Source: Bettongia penicillata ogilbyi (Eukaryota > Chordata > Mammalia > Diprotodontia > Potoroidae). From it: a DNA stretch of 64,000 nucleotides. The stretch is taken from positions 1,258,001 through 1,322,000 of the forward strand of contig JAJHZJ010000028.1 in assembly GCA_023548195.1 (NCBI GenBank), in the 5' to 3' direction. Position numbers and translations under genes: made by a program. A model generated the notes under the pieces. The model had not been told where the DNA came from and made no database searches. It worked only from the letters and a program-made list of their open reading frames with translations. Shown here in pieces: positions 20,540 to 32,374 of this stretch (its first letter is position 1; every line of letters begins with the position of its first letter).

Positions 20540-20925
20540 CATCACCTGATAGCTCATCATCTTGGACATCTATTTAGCTTTGTTATTCAACCCTCTTCTG
20601 TTCTATTGGTTGCCTCTCCCCTCTGATTGGAGGGCTGGAAGGCAGAGTAAGGAACTCCTCCAAAGGCCTCCCTTTATAAAGAGCTGAGGCTTTTCAATCT
20701 TCCATCCAACTTCATTTACTTACCATAAGCTATTCTACTTGGGTTGGACTTCACGAATATCATGCCATCATGCTGCTGATAGGCTACCCTATTCTCCTTT
20801 CAACTTCCTTTGTGTATTGTCTTCACCATAAAACTTTAACCTCCTCGAAGTCAGGAACTATCAGTTTTGGACAGAGAGTAGATATTTTAAAAATGTTAAT
20901 TGACTATTGACTCGACTTTATTATG
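20540..20925 (+). repeat. second L2-like 3' end or LTR-like sequence
   Basis: The end (gtgtattgtcttcaccataaaactttaacctcc, then aaatgttaattgactattgac) repeats the L2-type finish. The front (cctctgattggagggctgg, ctttataaagagctgagg) has CCAAT- and TATA-like pieces that would suit an old LTR. I cannot decide. Confidence 0.35.
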
Positions 20926-21269
20926 CTAAAGGTTCAAGTCCCAAGGAGGAAAATAAGCATTTTTAGTGACTCTGAATCCTTTGGGTTCAATCCCATAGAT
21001 ACATTCCAGATTTACTCAGGGATACAGAAAGATCAGATGTGTCAGTATGACCACCCCACACTCTATACGTACCTATGATTATAAGTGTATCAAAATGCAA
21101 CCTACTCAAGCCATGCTTATCATCAAATGACTGCTGAGAGTGACATTGTCCAACTCTGTAGTTCCAAGATAGGATAAGAATAAGGTATGGCTAGTGAGTG
21201 ACCATAGGACTCATATACAATGGAAGTGTTTTAAACGTAGTTTCCTCTCAGGTTTCTAATGTTCTATCG

Positions 21270-21780
21270 AATGGAATGTAGACATATGTTGTTGTTTATA
21301 CTTCATTTTCAAAGAGGAATAGTGACATCATAGGGTGATATCTTGAATTGCATATGAATTGAATTTAAGTGAGCCAGAATTGCACAATTCCAGGATCACT
21401 GAAGTCCAGTGGCAAGACAAAAGTCAAGACTGACCTTAGCATCTTCAACATCTGATCAAGCTCTAAGCACTCCATAGCATCTGGCCACTGAAAGAGATTG
21501 CTCTTATCCACCCATTCATCTGGAGGATGTCTTCACATGCTTGGGGTAGCCCACCCCCTAACTCACAAACAGATTTGAGGCCTGTTGGTTACTCTCAGCC
21601 TGGTTCAGGTGGTCTGCCAAGACAGTTTTACTAGAGTGTGGCTGCTGTGTGTGCTACAGCTTCCTTGAGTCACAGGTGAGAATTGAGTAACAGGCAGACA
21701 CAAAAAGTGGATGAACAGTGTTAGAAAGGGCTCAGCAAGCCCTCACACCAGAGGTACTAGTCCTCCCTCATACACATAGT
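21270..21780 (+). mobile_element. marsupial SINE of the gttgttgtccttcat type
   Basis: tgttgttgtttatacttcattttcaaagaggaatagtgacatcatagggtgatatcttgaattgca is a diverged copy of a SINE family I recognise from marsupial genomes; related copies in the other orientation lie at 31930-32175 and 42560-42985. The 3' half is diverged. Confidence 0.6.
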
Positions 21781-21830
21781 TTCTTAAAGCTTTCAGTGAT
21801 CTTAGAAATCATTAAGATCAATTTCTTCAT

Positions 21831-22800
21831 TTTAAAATATTTTCCCCAACTATATGTAAAAAATTTTAAAAATTTTTAAAATATATAATTTTTATTTAAT
21901 ATAATTTTGAGTTTTAAATTCTGCTCCTGCCTCCCCACTGACCCTTTCATTAGAAGCCAAGAAATTTGATATAGGCTATATATATATATATATATATGTA
22001 AAATGAAGAAGTTTTTAAAAGTATACTCTGATCTACATTCAGGCTTCTATCTTGGATCATTGTTTTACTGAGAATAGTTAAGTCATTCACAATTGATCAT
22101 CTATAATTTGCTGTTACTATATATGATGATCTCCTGGTTCTGCTCATGTCACTTTGCGTCAGTTCATGTAAGTCTTTCCAGGTTTTTCTAAGAGCGTCCT
22201 GCTCATCATTTCACATAGCATAACAGTATTCCATTACAACCAGATACCACAACTTGTTCAGCCATTACCCAATTAATAGGCATCCCCACAATTTCCAATT
22301 CTTTTCCACCACAAAAAGAATTACTATAAATATTTTTGCACATACAAGTCCTCTTCCTTTTTGTTCTTTATTTCTTTGGGACACAAACCAAGTAATGGTA
22401 TTGCTAGGTCAAAAAGTATGCATGGTTTTATCGCCCTTTGGGCATACTTCCAAATTGCTCCACCAACAGGTAAGGAGTGTCTCAATTTTTCCACATCCCC
22501 TCCAACATTTGTCATTTTTCTGTTCTGTCATATTAGTCATTCTGATAGGTGTGGAGTGGTACTTCCAAGTTGTTTTTATTTGTAATTGTCTAACCAATAG
22601 TAATTTTGAGCAATTTTTTTCGTATGACTAGCAATAGCATGGATTACTTTATCTGAAAACTGCCTATTCATATGTTTTTACCATTTACCATATTATCAGT
22701 AAGATCAATAAGAGAATAGCTTTTACTCTTATAAATTCAAATCGATCTGTATATTTAAAAACTGAGGCCTTTATCAGAGAAATTTGCCATAAAACTTTTC
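21831..22800 (-). mobile_element. L1 3' end (ORF2 C-terminus and 3' UTR), minus strand
   Basis: The frame at about 22430-22324 (minus) reads LAIPLLGLCPKEI, close to human IPLLGIYPKDY. Further pieces are cattctgataggtgtggagtgg (complement of the ORF2 end) and aactgaggcctttatcagag at 22760-22780. The 3' end is the T-rich block at 21831-21900. It adjoins inter-ORF-like sequence at 22800 in the same orientation, so most of ORF2 is missing at that join. Confidence 0.8.
21976..21997. repeat. (TA)n microsatellite
   Basis: Pure TA run inside the L1 3' UTR. Confidence 0.85.
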
Positions 22801-23234
22801 TCAATTGTGATTACTATGTATTTTACTTCATCCCATTTCCCCTATATATCTATCTCTCTCTTCTTTCACAAAGTTCTCAAAAATGTTTTATTTCTAATCA
22901 CCTACCCCAATCTGTTCTCCCTCCTATCAGACTACCACCTTCCCTTCTGTTATCCCTTTCCCTTCCTACTTTCCTGTACAGTAATATAGATTTCAGTACC
23001 CAAATGAGTGTGTTATTCCCTCTTTGTGCCTATTTGACAAGAGTAAGGTTCAAGTGCTTGCCTCCCACTTCCCTCATTTTTCCCTCTACTGTCTAAGCTT
23101 TTTTGTGCCATTTTCATGTGAGATACTTTGCCCTATCCTGCCTCTCCCTTCCCCCTTCTCCCAGTGCATTCCCCTTTCTCACCCCTTAATTTTTTTATAT
23201 CACCCCATAATATTCAACTCACATTCATACCCTC

Positions 23235-23300
<66 letters not shown>

Positions 23301-23424
23301 CTCCTTATAATTGTCCTAATTATGGTAAAGTTCTTAGGAGGTATAATCTTCCAAGTAGGTATATAAACAATTTAACTTTATTGAATCCTTTATGATTTCT
23401 CTTTCTTGTTTACCTGTTTATGCT
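22800..23424 (-). other. L1/HAL1 spacer, minus strand
   Basis: Pyrimidine-rich on the plus strand. ttcctgtacagtaatatagatttcagtacccaaatgagtgtg matches ttcctgtattgtaagataggttttcataccaaaatgagtgtg at 3100-3138 of the complete HAL1. It contains (TA)n at 23239-23300. Confidence 0.7.
23239..23300. repeat. (TA)n microsatellite, about 60 bp
   Basis: Uninterrupted TA run in the spacer downstream of ORF1, at the place where sister elements carry TG or TATG tracts. Confidence 0.95.
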
Positions 23425-24534
23425 TCTGTTGAGTTTTATATTAGAAAGCCAAATTTTCTATTTGGCTCTGGTTTTTTCATCAGAAATACTTGAGAGTATT
23501 CTATTTAATTAAATATCTATTTATTCCATTAAAGATTATATTTAGTTTTGCTGGTAGATGACTTTTGGTTGTAATCCTAGTTCCTTTGCCCTCTGGAAAA
23601 TCATATTTCAAGTACTCTGATTATTTAAAGTAGAAGTTAATAAATCTTGTCTTCTCCTGACTGTGGTGTCACAATATATGAATTGTTTCTTTTTGTCTGC
23701 TTGCAATAGTTTCTCCTTGGCCAGGGAGCTCTGGAATTTGGCTATAATATTCCTTGGAGTTTTCATTTGGGGATCTCTTTCAAGAGATGATTGGTGGATT
23801 CTTTCAATTTACCCTATTATTCTAGAATATCAGGGCCATTTTCCTTGATAATTTCATGAAAAGTGATGTTTAGGCTCTTTCTTTGATCATTGCTCTTAAG
23901 TAGTCCAATAATTCTTAAATTATCTCTCCTGGGTCCAGGAGAGATGTTGTTTTTCCAATGAGATATTTCACATTTTCTTCTATTTTTTAATTCTTTTATT
24001 TTTACTTTACTGTTTCTTGATGTCTCATGGAGTCATTACCTTCCACTTGCCCAATTCTAATTTTAAGGAATATTTTCTTTAGTGAAATTTTGTACCTCCT
24101 TTTCTATTTGATCAGTTCTGTTTTGTTTTTTAAGACATTCTTCTCTTCAGTGACTTTTTTGTATAACTTTTTCCACTTGACTAATTCTGTTTTGTTTTTT
24201 TTAATGAATTCTCTTCAGTGGATTCTTGTGCCTCTTTTACCATTTGACCTTTTCTGTTTTTCAAGTTGTTATTTTCTTCAATATTTTTGTGGTGGTGTTG
24301 GTTTTTTTTTTAATCAGGCCAATGACTTTTTTCTTAATTCTGTTGCCTCACTCTCATTGCTTTTCCTATTCTTTCATCTCACTCTCTTATGTGATTATTA
24401 AAATGCTTTTTTGAGTTATTCTAGGATTTCTTTTGGGCCAAATCCAATTCAAATTTTGAGAGGAACTTAGGATTTATCTATTTTGACTTGATCGTCTTCT
24501 TCTGAGTTTTTGTTTTGATCTTATGTTTCCTCAT
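23425..24534 (-). pseudogene. L1 ORF1 pseudogene, minus strand
   Basis: Decayed ORF1 from a probable ATG at 24534 (minus) that reads MRKHKIKTKTQKKTIKSK, to near 23425, where aaagccaaattttctatttggctctgg matches the end of the intact copy (aaagtcaaattttcttttcagctctgg). Middle-domain and C-terminal pieces are recognisable (for example caagaaatgatatttcat-type spacing and atttcatgaaaagtgatgtttaggctc at 23850). Many stops and shifts. Confidence 0.7.
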
Positions 24535-24700
24535 TTCTCTGCCTATTTCTTGACTTTTGACTTTATATGAAAGTTGGCCTCTGCTTCCAGGGTAGAAGGG
24601 GAATTCTCCCAAGATTCAGGTTTTTTGTGTAGCTGTTTTCCAAGCTAGATCTTAGAGTTGGTAAGTTTCCAGTTTTTACAAAGTGGTATGATCTTTTCCC
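24535..24700 (-). repeat. L1 5' UTR segment next to the first ORF1
   Basis: cctctgcttccagggtagaagg, ttttgtgtagctgttttc, gtttccagtttttacaaagtggtatgatc parallels 25030-25145 (ctctacttccaaggtggaggg, ttttgtgcagctattttc, atttcagttcttccaaggtggtataatc). It is therefore an ORF1-proximal 5' UTR segment, repeated once more further out. Confidence 0.65.
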
Positions 24701-24982
24701 TCAATATGTTTTTGGATCTCCTTTAGCAAAATGTTGACTTGTCTTTCATGATTTTCTTGTAGCACTCTCATTCCTCTTTTCAGTTTTTCTTCTACTTACC
24801 TTACCTGATTTTGAAAATCCTTTTTGAACTCTTCCATGGCCTGAGAATAATTGATATTTTTCTTGGAGGCTTTGGATGTAGGAACTTGGATTTTGTTTTC
24901 TTCTGAGTGTATATCTTGATTTTCCCTATTACCAAAGTAAGATTCTATGGTCTGAGGTTTATTTTTTCCATGGCTTGCTCAT
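24701..24982 (-). pseudogene. second L1 ORF1 start, N-terminal only
   Basis: Minus-strand ATG at 24982, then a short basic head with a stop, a TIESYF-like segment (complement of about 24930-24950), ALEEFKKDF-like and LLKEIQK-like pieces. It stops after about 90 codons, at 24690-24715, where the inner 5' UTR segment begins. A full ORF1 lies just inside it, so this is a duplicated start. Confidence 0.65.
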
Positions 24983-25830
24983 TTCCCTAGTCAATTATTT
25001 TACTTTGTATCTCTCTGTTAAGGTAGGGCTCTACTTCCAAGGTGGAGGGAGCAGTGTTCCAAGCTTGAAAGGTTTTGTGCAGCTATTTTCAGAGACACTT
25101 CCAGGGACCTGTAAAATTTCAGTTCTTCCAAGGTGGTATAATCTGAAGAGAGGTGTTTACTACTCTTCTGGAATGTGCTGTGATCTGTGAGTAACCACAA
25201 GCACTCTTTTCTACCCTGGAACTATCAGAATGGTTCCCTCTCCACTGATGCCATGAGCTCTGCTATATGACATTGCTCCTCCTTGCCCCAGGACTGCCAC
25301 CCAGGACTCAGACCTGAGTATGTGCAAACCAACAGACTCCTACTTCGATGTCAGCAAAGAGATCCTTGTAATCTCCTCTGTCTGATCAGTAGCTCAATTC
25401 TCTTACCATCTGTGGGCTGACAGCTCTGGGAGTAGCTGCTGCTGCCACCACCACCCAAAGGCTGCCCTGGGACCAGGATTGGTCTATGATCTTCTCTCAC
25501 CCAAGTCAGACTTTCTAAGTTGTCTTTGTGGGTTGAGAAGTCTGGAAAGTGCCTCAACTGCAAGTGATTCAGAGCCCTGAAGCCTGTTCTGGGCTTGCTG
25601 GGGCACAGTCTATGCCAGAGTCCATGCTGGACTGTACTCCTCTTCCAGCCTGGAGCATTGTCCCATTGTCCATCCCATGTCTTGGGCTGGAAATTTGTTT
25701 CACTCTGTCTTTATGGGGGTTCTACTGCTCTAGAATTTGTTTATTGTCATTTTTACAAGTATTTGGAAAGGTTTGGGGGAGAACTCAAGTAAGACCCTGT
25801 TTTTACTATGTCATCTTGGCTCTGCCCCCC
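24983..25830 (-). repeat. L1 5' UTR, unit 1
   Basis: 5' UTR on the minus strand with its terminus at about 25830 (ggcagagccaagatgacata on the minus strand), matching the HAL1 head gtggagccaagatggcagag. Parallels unit 2 beginning at its 3' part: ggtggtataatctgaagagaggtgtttac against gtggtatgctctaagaagagatgtgtttac. Confidence 0.7.
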
Positions 25831-25837
25831 TCACTGA

Positions 25838-26372
25838 AGTGGTATGCTCTAAGAAGAGATGTGTTTACTGTTTTTTGGCCTGTGCTCTGGTCTGTGAGCA
25901 ACCACAAACACTCTTTTCTACCTTGGAACTATGACTAGGATCCCTTCTCCTCTGTGGCAGCAGAATGCTCTTCATCCTCATAAGACTGAAATCCGAAACT
26001 GTGACTTAGACCTATATATGGGCAATACAACAGAGTCTTACATTAAGTGCCAGCAAATGGATGCCTATAATCTACTTCTGATCTGTGGGCTGAGAATTTC
26101 AGAAGCCGAAGCTGCCAGTTTAGGCGCCCCCAACACCTACTGCAATCATGCCAGGACATTGCCTGTGCTGGACTGCACTCTAATCTCACTCTGGTGCAAC
26201 AGGCCTTTTCTGCCAAACTTCTAAGCTGTCTTGGGCTGGAAATTTGTTTCATCCTATCCTTTTGCAAGTTCTGCCACTCTAGAATTCATTTTGAAGTATT
26301 GTTTTAATATTGTTTGGAGATAAATTAGGGATTGAGTCCTGGTCTTTCTTATATCATCTTGAATTCCCTCCT
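25838..26372 (-). repeat. L1 5' UTR, unit 2 (tandem with unit 1)
   Basis: Repeats unit 1 in order: ctgtgagcaaccacaaacactcttttctacc (unit 1: ctgtgagtaaccacaagcactcttttctacc), atctgtgggctgaga, cttgggctggaaatttgtttca, ctctagaattc and a final tcttatatcatcttgaattccc against actatgtcatcttggctctgcccc. About 170 bp shorter than unit 1. Unit 2 ends with the same element terminus, so the two are head-to-tail. Confidence 0.72.
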
Positions 26373-26377
26373 ATCAT

Positions 26378-26930
26378 TTTTTTAAATAGGTTTTATTCAT
26401 TCTTATTTATACATATATATTATATATCACAGTCATTTCTAAATATGCTACATCTACTTGTTATTATTAGAAGGCTCTTTTGCCCCTAATAGCTAAGGAA
26501 AAGAGTAAAGCAAAAACAGCTGAAACACTAACCACTCTAGGAAGATGTCCACAATGTTCTGCCCCGTTACTCTTCTTTTCAAAGACAATGAAGGCTTATT
26601 CAGTTGTCTGTTGTCCGGGACAAAGATTCAGCTTTCTTTTAGTCATTTTAATTGTTTATGTTGGATGTATCATAATTGTTTATGATGCTCTGGTTTTACT
26701 TCACTCTGCATCAAATTTCTCTGAATTCATCATATTTTTCATCTTTAATTTAAAATAATATTCTATTACATTCACATTCCCTGTTGAATTAGCCATTCCC
26801 TAATTAATGGACACCCACTTTATTCACAGCTACCATGCCAAAAAAAATGCTAGGAGTATTTTGGTATAAGCGAGATCTTTCTGTCTCTGACTTCCTTGGG
26901 ATCAGAGTGAACAATTCAGTCATTTTTGTC
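26378..26930 (-). mobile_element. L1-like 3' end, minus strand
   Basis: aaaataatattctattacattcacattcc, gccattccctaattaatggacaccca and the opening T-rich block follow the complement of L1 3' ends (compare 22225-22290). More diverged than the others, so an older subfamily; the middle is not recognisable. Confidence 0.5.
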
Positions 26931-28249
26931 GCATAATTCAAGCTTGTTTTCCAGAATATTATACCACCCCATTTCAAAGGTGATAAGGCCAAGGTCCAGA
27001 GAAGGGAAATATATTTCCCAAGATTACAGTTAGTTAGGGGCAAGAGAGAAACAACACCTAAGCCTCAGAAGTATCTATGAGTTCCCTAGACTAAGGATTT
27101 TCAAAACACCTGATTTCTACCTTTGGTACTAGCACCAGAACTACTCAGAACAAACCAAATTGTCACTTCCTGCTGGAAGCGACAGTCAAACAACATTTTT
27201 TCATTCTGGTTATGTCTTGTTTATGTCCAGGACCCTGATAACTACAGTGTAATTATAAGCACAGGTACTTAAGGCAGTAGTGTTTTGTATGATTTAAAAT
27301 TCTACTTCCTAGTTAGGAAAAAAAAAAAAGAGGACTTCAAAGACAGAGTTTCACATATACCAAAATACTCAGAGCATTTTTTTGTGATAGAAAAGAACTA
27401 TAAACAAAATGTGTGTACATTGATTATAGAATGGCTAATAAACTGTACATTCAGTGCTCTAACAAAAATAAATAAAAACAGCTTAAAATGGCAGTTCAGA
27501 TGGCCCATAAAATTCAGTGGACAGATCAAAGACACCAGGAGGTAAATGAAAAACAAAGACCTCTGAAAAGAGACTGGTGTCACATCCCTTGAAGGGTATG
27601 GAAACCACCTCCAGTCATCAAGAAATCTGGTAGTGGGAAAAAACTCATTCACTATGTGAATAATTTCATACAAGACCCAAACTCAGCAAGAAGTCTGACT
27701 TCTCCCTGCCAATCATTAAGGCCAACTCTGAGAAATAGCAATAGAGCATTTCATTGGTCAGGTAAGGGAAGAATTACAATGAAGCTTAAGGTCATGAGTC
27801 AGAGAAATAAACCTGAGACTAGGTGTAAAGAAGAAAGTAGGACAGACCATTTCAAATCACTTCAAAGAGAATTTTAAAATTGCTTGTAACCAAGATTGGT
27901 TTAATTTCTTTTGCTGCTGGTGATCCTTCCCTCACATCAATAGCTGCTGTCTTTAACAGTCCAACCACAGAGAATACAGTGGGGTTACTCACAAATCATT
28001 TAAAGTGTTCTATTGGCCATAGAGACCAAAGGGTCAAGTCAAGTGGCTTCAGGTACTTAGAAGTAAATTGTGGACCTGTAATAGGACTGATGGGAAGGAG
28101 GAATGAAGGTCCTGGGCCACTTGATAATATACCTCTAAAGAAAGATCCCTTGCAATTAAATGTTTTGGAAATATATAGCCGAGAAGATCATGCCCCAAAT
28201 GTTATTTAGTAAGGGGGGAAATGGGAGTGGGGGGAACAAGGGCATTCTG
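26931..28249. other. unassigned, repeat-poor sequence
   Basis: A weak MIR-like trace near 26970-27060 only. Several open frames of 70-110 codons (for example 27880-28209 plus) have no family motif, no good start context that I can see and no partner exon signals, so I do not call them genes. Confidence 0.45.
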
Positions 28250-29500
28250 ACAATGATTTAGCTTCCAGTTTTGCCTTTTCTTAAGGTTAATAACAGACAA
28301 CTCTGGGGATAGACAGCATCAAACTGTTTGCAGGATCTGCTGAGACCAAAAGTATGCAGAGAGACATCTGCATACCAATAAGCCATTTGAGATCTAGTGC
28401 AGGACAATGGGACTCATTACAGCTGCAAACCTGCTGAACTCAGGTCATCTTTGCTCTTATTAAAAGAATGTTTCTTTTACCCGATATGGCAACTGGATTT
28501 CTCCTCAGCTGTTGATGAGAAGAATCTCCGTCTTTATTGAGTAGATATTTCCCACAAGTGTTGCTCTCCTTAATGGCAATTTTACCCTATTATGTGTATT
28601 TCCCAGGGAGCCAAAGAATGTTAATGAATGTCAAGCCCACATTTCTCTCAGTGGCTGGATTTCCAAATGTGGTTAGAGCAGTGGACTGCTACAAGCACAC
28701 ATGCTAATCAGGGCTCCATCTGCACAGGAGGCTGCTTACAGAAAGAGACAATTATTTTGCTCCGTGCAGTGCACCTTGGGGAGGGTGGGAGCAGATGTAG
28801 AGTAGTGAATTCCCAGGGCTTATGATGATTAGGGGCCCCCCAAAGCATACTTAAGTCTTTGAAATAAATACTAAAAAAAAAAAAAAGTTTCCAAAACCAT
28901 GAAAAGGAATCTTCCTCTCAGGATAACTTCACTATTTATTTCAAAGACTTTTCCATCAGAGAAAATATTTCTCTCCAACTGCTACAGTGACTCGTGCCCA
29001 GACATGGGGTACAATCCCATCATGCACCTAGCAGTAGGTGGGCTGCTTTCCCTTTCAACTAAACAGAGAAGTTGTGGGACAGGAGGCCACAGACAACATT
29101 CTGCCATTGGCACTTTGTGGGTAGAGAATATTAACTATCCCGCCCATTGAGTAATCATGCCCCCACTGCAGCCTACATGAGGGGAGAAGTCATAAATGAA
29201 TTACTGATCATAATAGGGAGGTTAGATTTACCATCAACCCACTGCACTCTTGGGTGGCCCAAATCCCGTGAATTGTGCAAGTTTATGATTCTTCAGACAC
29301 TAAGAAAAGTCTCCCAGGAGTCATCTGACATCTTTATTTTGAGGTTTCGAGAATATCAGATGGTTGTGCTCATAGCTATTTCTTCTCATATTTCACCACC
29401 AGCTCTGCACATGTTTTGTGCATTTTGTCAGTCAGCTAGCAGCCACAAAGTGGGGTCCACTTTTTCCACCTGAGGTCTACTAACCACACTCGCTTAAGAA
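28250..29500. other. repeat-free block, candidate conserved noncoding
   Basis: About 1.25 kb in which I recognise no transposable element, in a window otherwise full of them. It is more balanced in composition than its surroundings and has several open frames of 65-108 codons on the plus strand, none with a motif I know. Short pieces such as ctaatcagggctcc and gacaattattttgctcc have an enhancer-like look (homeodomain-type TAAT cores), but this is only an impression. The only simple tract is an A run at about 28873-28886. Confidence 0.35.
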
Positions 29501-29949
29501 ATTGACCCTCAGAACCAACAATTCGATCAGTGACCATGCTACTGTCAAGGTTGGAATGTAGGGAAACTGACTTAGTTCTTCCTCCCTGGAATTCTTGTTA
29601 TTTCACTTCTCAATGGACTTTGGAAATCTAATTTGCAGTGTGGTTTTAAATATCATGCTTTCTGGGGAATAGTAGGTCAGGTAAATACAGACTGTATATT
29701 ATATATTATAAATGCATAAGGAGGAACAGTGTAATAAAGTAGATGTAGAGTTGGTCTCAAAATCTAAAAGACCTGCGATCAAATCTTATGATCATGGATG
29801 GAAAAGTCCCTTAATCTCTTTGTTCCAGGCAGCTCTCTCAGATACCAGGTTTAAGAGCAAGTAGAGGAAATTTTATGAGCCCAGTGAAATCAAAGTCTGG
29901 TTCAAAAAATAAAAAAGAGGTGACATGATGGTTGGAAACATGTCATTGT

Positions 29950-30240
29950 TTTTCATTTGTCCATTGTTATTGATATTTAGTCATTTTTTCAGTTGTGTCT
30001 GATTCTTTGTTATGTTTTTTGGGGAGGTTTTAGGGGGCTCTTTGTAAAGCTACTGCGGTTTTATCATTTCCTTCTCCAGCTAATTTTATGGATGAAGAAA
30101 CTGAGGCAAACAGGGTTAAGTGATTTGCCTAGCATCACACAGCTACTGAATGTCTGAGACCAGATTTGAACTCACAAAGGAGAATCTTCCTGATTCTAGG
30201 GCCATCACTCTATCTACTGTGCTATCTAACTGCCAGTTAT
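29950..30240 (-). mobile_element. CORE-SINE (Mar1-like) with RTE-type tail, minus strand
   Basis: Starts with the tail tcagttgtgtctgattctttg and gctactgcggttttatcatttccttctccagc, then gatgaagaaactgaggcaaa, agtgatttgcctagcatcac, agatttgaactcac and ctatctactgtgctatctaactgcc. This is the complete minus-strand order of the common marsupial tRNA-derived SINE; the tail resembles the 3' end of RTE LINEs, which would supply its enzyme. Confidence 0.8.
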
Positions 30241-31449
30241 TTGTCTATTAGGAGTTCACTTTAGCAATGAAATCACAAGTCTAGTCACTAGCTTTAGGTC
30301 TATATTTTACATACAGAAAGGTGCTCAGCAAATGTATGTCAAATGAACATGTTTCACAGGGTTGATGCATATAGGAACCAATGAGGTCATATAATTACAG
30401 TAAAATACTTTGAAACTATAAGTAGAAAAACCTTTCAAGTAAAAAGTAATTTCCATTCAAAGCCATCTTCCCCTGAATGATTTACAGGATCCCTGTGGAG
30501 AACAAAGTGGCCAGACACAGAATAACATTTATAGTTCAAAGTGGGGGAAAAGGGAAAAAATAATTTATCAAGAGTGAAGTTCCATGAAGATGGATTGGGA
30601 TTAATTGTCTTTAACAAAGTAATAAAGTGTTATAAAATGGGCCTTTTAGTCTCAAAATCAAATTCTATTTAACAATTGCAAGATACCTAAAATTCTACAG
30701 CCAGGAAAATATATAGTTGTTTCCCTCCCCTTTAGAGATAAATAATAGCTCATCTTGATCTCAGACCAGATAAGTTCCAGGGCATCAGAGATCTGACTAC
30801 ACTTTGTACCTAGCCCTAGAGACCAGATCTGATCCCAGGTCATCCCCCTTTATAAAGGATAACCTAGAATGTCAGGTAAGTCCTTGGATAACTTAAAAGA
30901 TGTTAGAAGGTGCACGTTCTGCAGCAGGTCCAGACATCCAGGGGCAATCTAGGGGTGGAAAAGAAACTCCTAATGTCTTCCAGAACAAGGTCTTGGAATA
31001 AAACTCCTACACAGAACCGCACCCTCATCCCAGCTTGCCCCAATCAAGACCTCACTCCCAAGTCTGACCCAGGACTGAAATCATAATTAACTGCCTACTT
31101 GGGGACAGGGAGGCAGAGTATCAAAGCATATGCCCTTGGTGATACCAATCCTGGATCAAAATCCTGACAGCCAGATGGAGGGGAAAAAACTTGTAGTTTC
31201 AGGGAGGGTTATCCCTATGACAAAGGTTGTGATAAATGAACATCTGTGAGCCTGAAATAGCAGAAGTTTCCTTTGGACAAATTGAGCTGATAACTTTGTA
31301 GTAAAAGAGAGGCTAGGGAAAGAAATCTACCAGTCAGCCCAGGAGGGGATGGGGAACAGATAGGGAGAACATCTGCCTGCTTACCCACATAGGAGAGGCA
31401 GGAGATTAAGGCAAAGACATATTCATATATTATTCAAGAGAGATAAAAT
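30241..31449. other. unassigned intergenic sequence
   Basis: No gene or repeat recognised. Short open frames on the minus strand (30435-30617, 30658-30843) have no motif. Confidence 0.4.
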
Positions 31450-31745
31450 GGGAGTCTGACCTCCCCCAAATGTGATATATGTGGGTAGTCTAAAGTTTGA
31501 ACATAAATATAGATAATTGTGTTAGCTGAGAGAAATTAATTAGCTGTTATACAAAGTCTGGGAGTAGGTGAACACATACTCATGTATATACAGAACTATG
31601 TTTGTAAGTCCTCAGTGCATGCGCTCCACACAGATAACAAGAGTACAATAAACCTATAGCAAATTGAAACAAGGTAACCTTATCTGAATCTCTGGGGCTC
31701 ATTCCATTTTAAGCCAGCCTCTGTAGAAGATACCAGAAGGCCCCA
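31450..31745 (+). mobile_element. possible LTR fragment
   Basis: A tacaataaacc polyadenylation-like signal near 31647 is followed by ttatctgaatctctggggctcattcc, an R-U5-like arrangement; tg..ca limits are not certain and I see no target duplication or TATA box at good spacing. Weak call. Confidence 0.3.
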
Positions 31746-31929
31746 ATATCAGTCAAACCCAAGCAGAAGTATTTAGCCTACAGGCAAGGGAGCCCTTCCC
31801 ACAGACAACAACCCACATACCTCTCCACAGCCCTAGGATCTGAGGCTCAATGATCTTAAATTCCTTAGATCAATTGCTCAGAAAATTTAGAAAACTTCCC
31901 ACTTCAAAACACAACTCCCATTGGACCCA

Positions 31930-32175
31930 GGCTGCATAGGCACCAACGCCCTGGTTTTGTCTGTGGATCATGTTTGCCTATTTGGCCAAGACCTTCCTCT
32001 GCATCCTAAGCCACTGCCAGTAGTCAACTTGCCTTGTCACCGAACTTCTATAACTTGGGAAGAAAGCATGAGGCTGAGGACGTCGCTCAACTCTGCCTCA
32101 TTTCAATCAAATTTATGAACAAGGCAAGATATTACCAATGTCATTACTTCTAAGAAGGACAAACAACAAAGCTTG
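31930..32175 (-). mobile_element. marsupial SINE (gttgttgtccttcat type), minus strand
   Basis: gctcaactctgcctcatttcaatc, caaggcaagatattaccaatgtcatt and cttctaagaaggacaaacaacaa are the complement of the head seen at 21285. Confidence 0.65.
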
Positions 32176-32374
32176 ACTCATTTTACTTTGATTTGAACCT
32201 TTCAATGACTTTCAGACACATTGCTTTACTTTCACAAAGGAGGACAAGTATTATTGCATTTGGCAGATGTGCAGTGACAGAATCAGTACAATGTAATAAA
32301 TAATAATATTAATAACAAAGTTATTATGGCTAATATTTCTATGGTGCATTGTGATTTGCAAATTGAGTCAATAG

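Noticed and set aside
23024..23395. Frames with long IY repeats
   Set aside because: Translation of the (TA)n tract and the pyrimidine-rich spacer.
24027..24401. 124-codon plus-strand frame, hydrophobic
   Set aside because: Antisense of a decayed L1 ORF1 coiled coil, which is T-rich in this direction and so yields F/L-rich translations.
27880..28209. 109-codon plus-strand frame in repeat-poor DNA
   Set aside because: No domain, no repeat of the frame in neighbouring sequence and no visible exon context. Kept only as part of an unassigned block.
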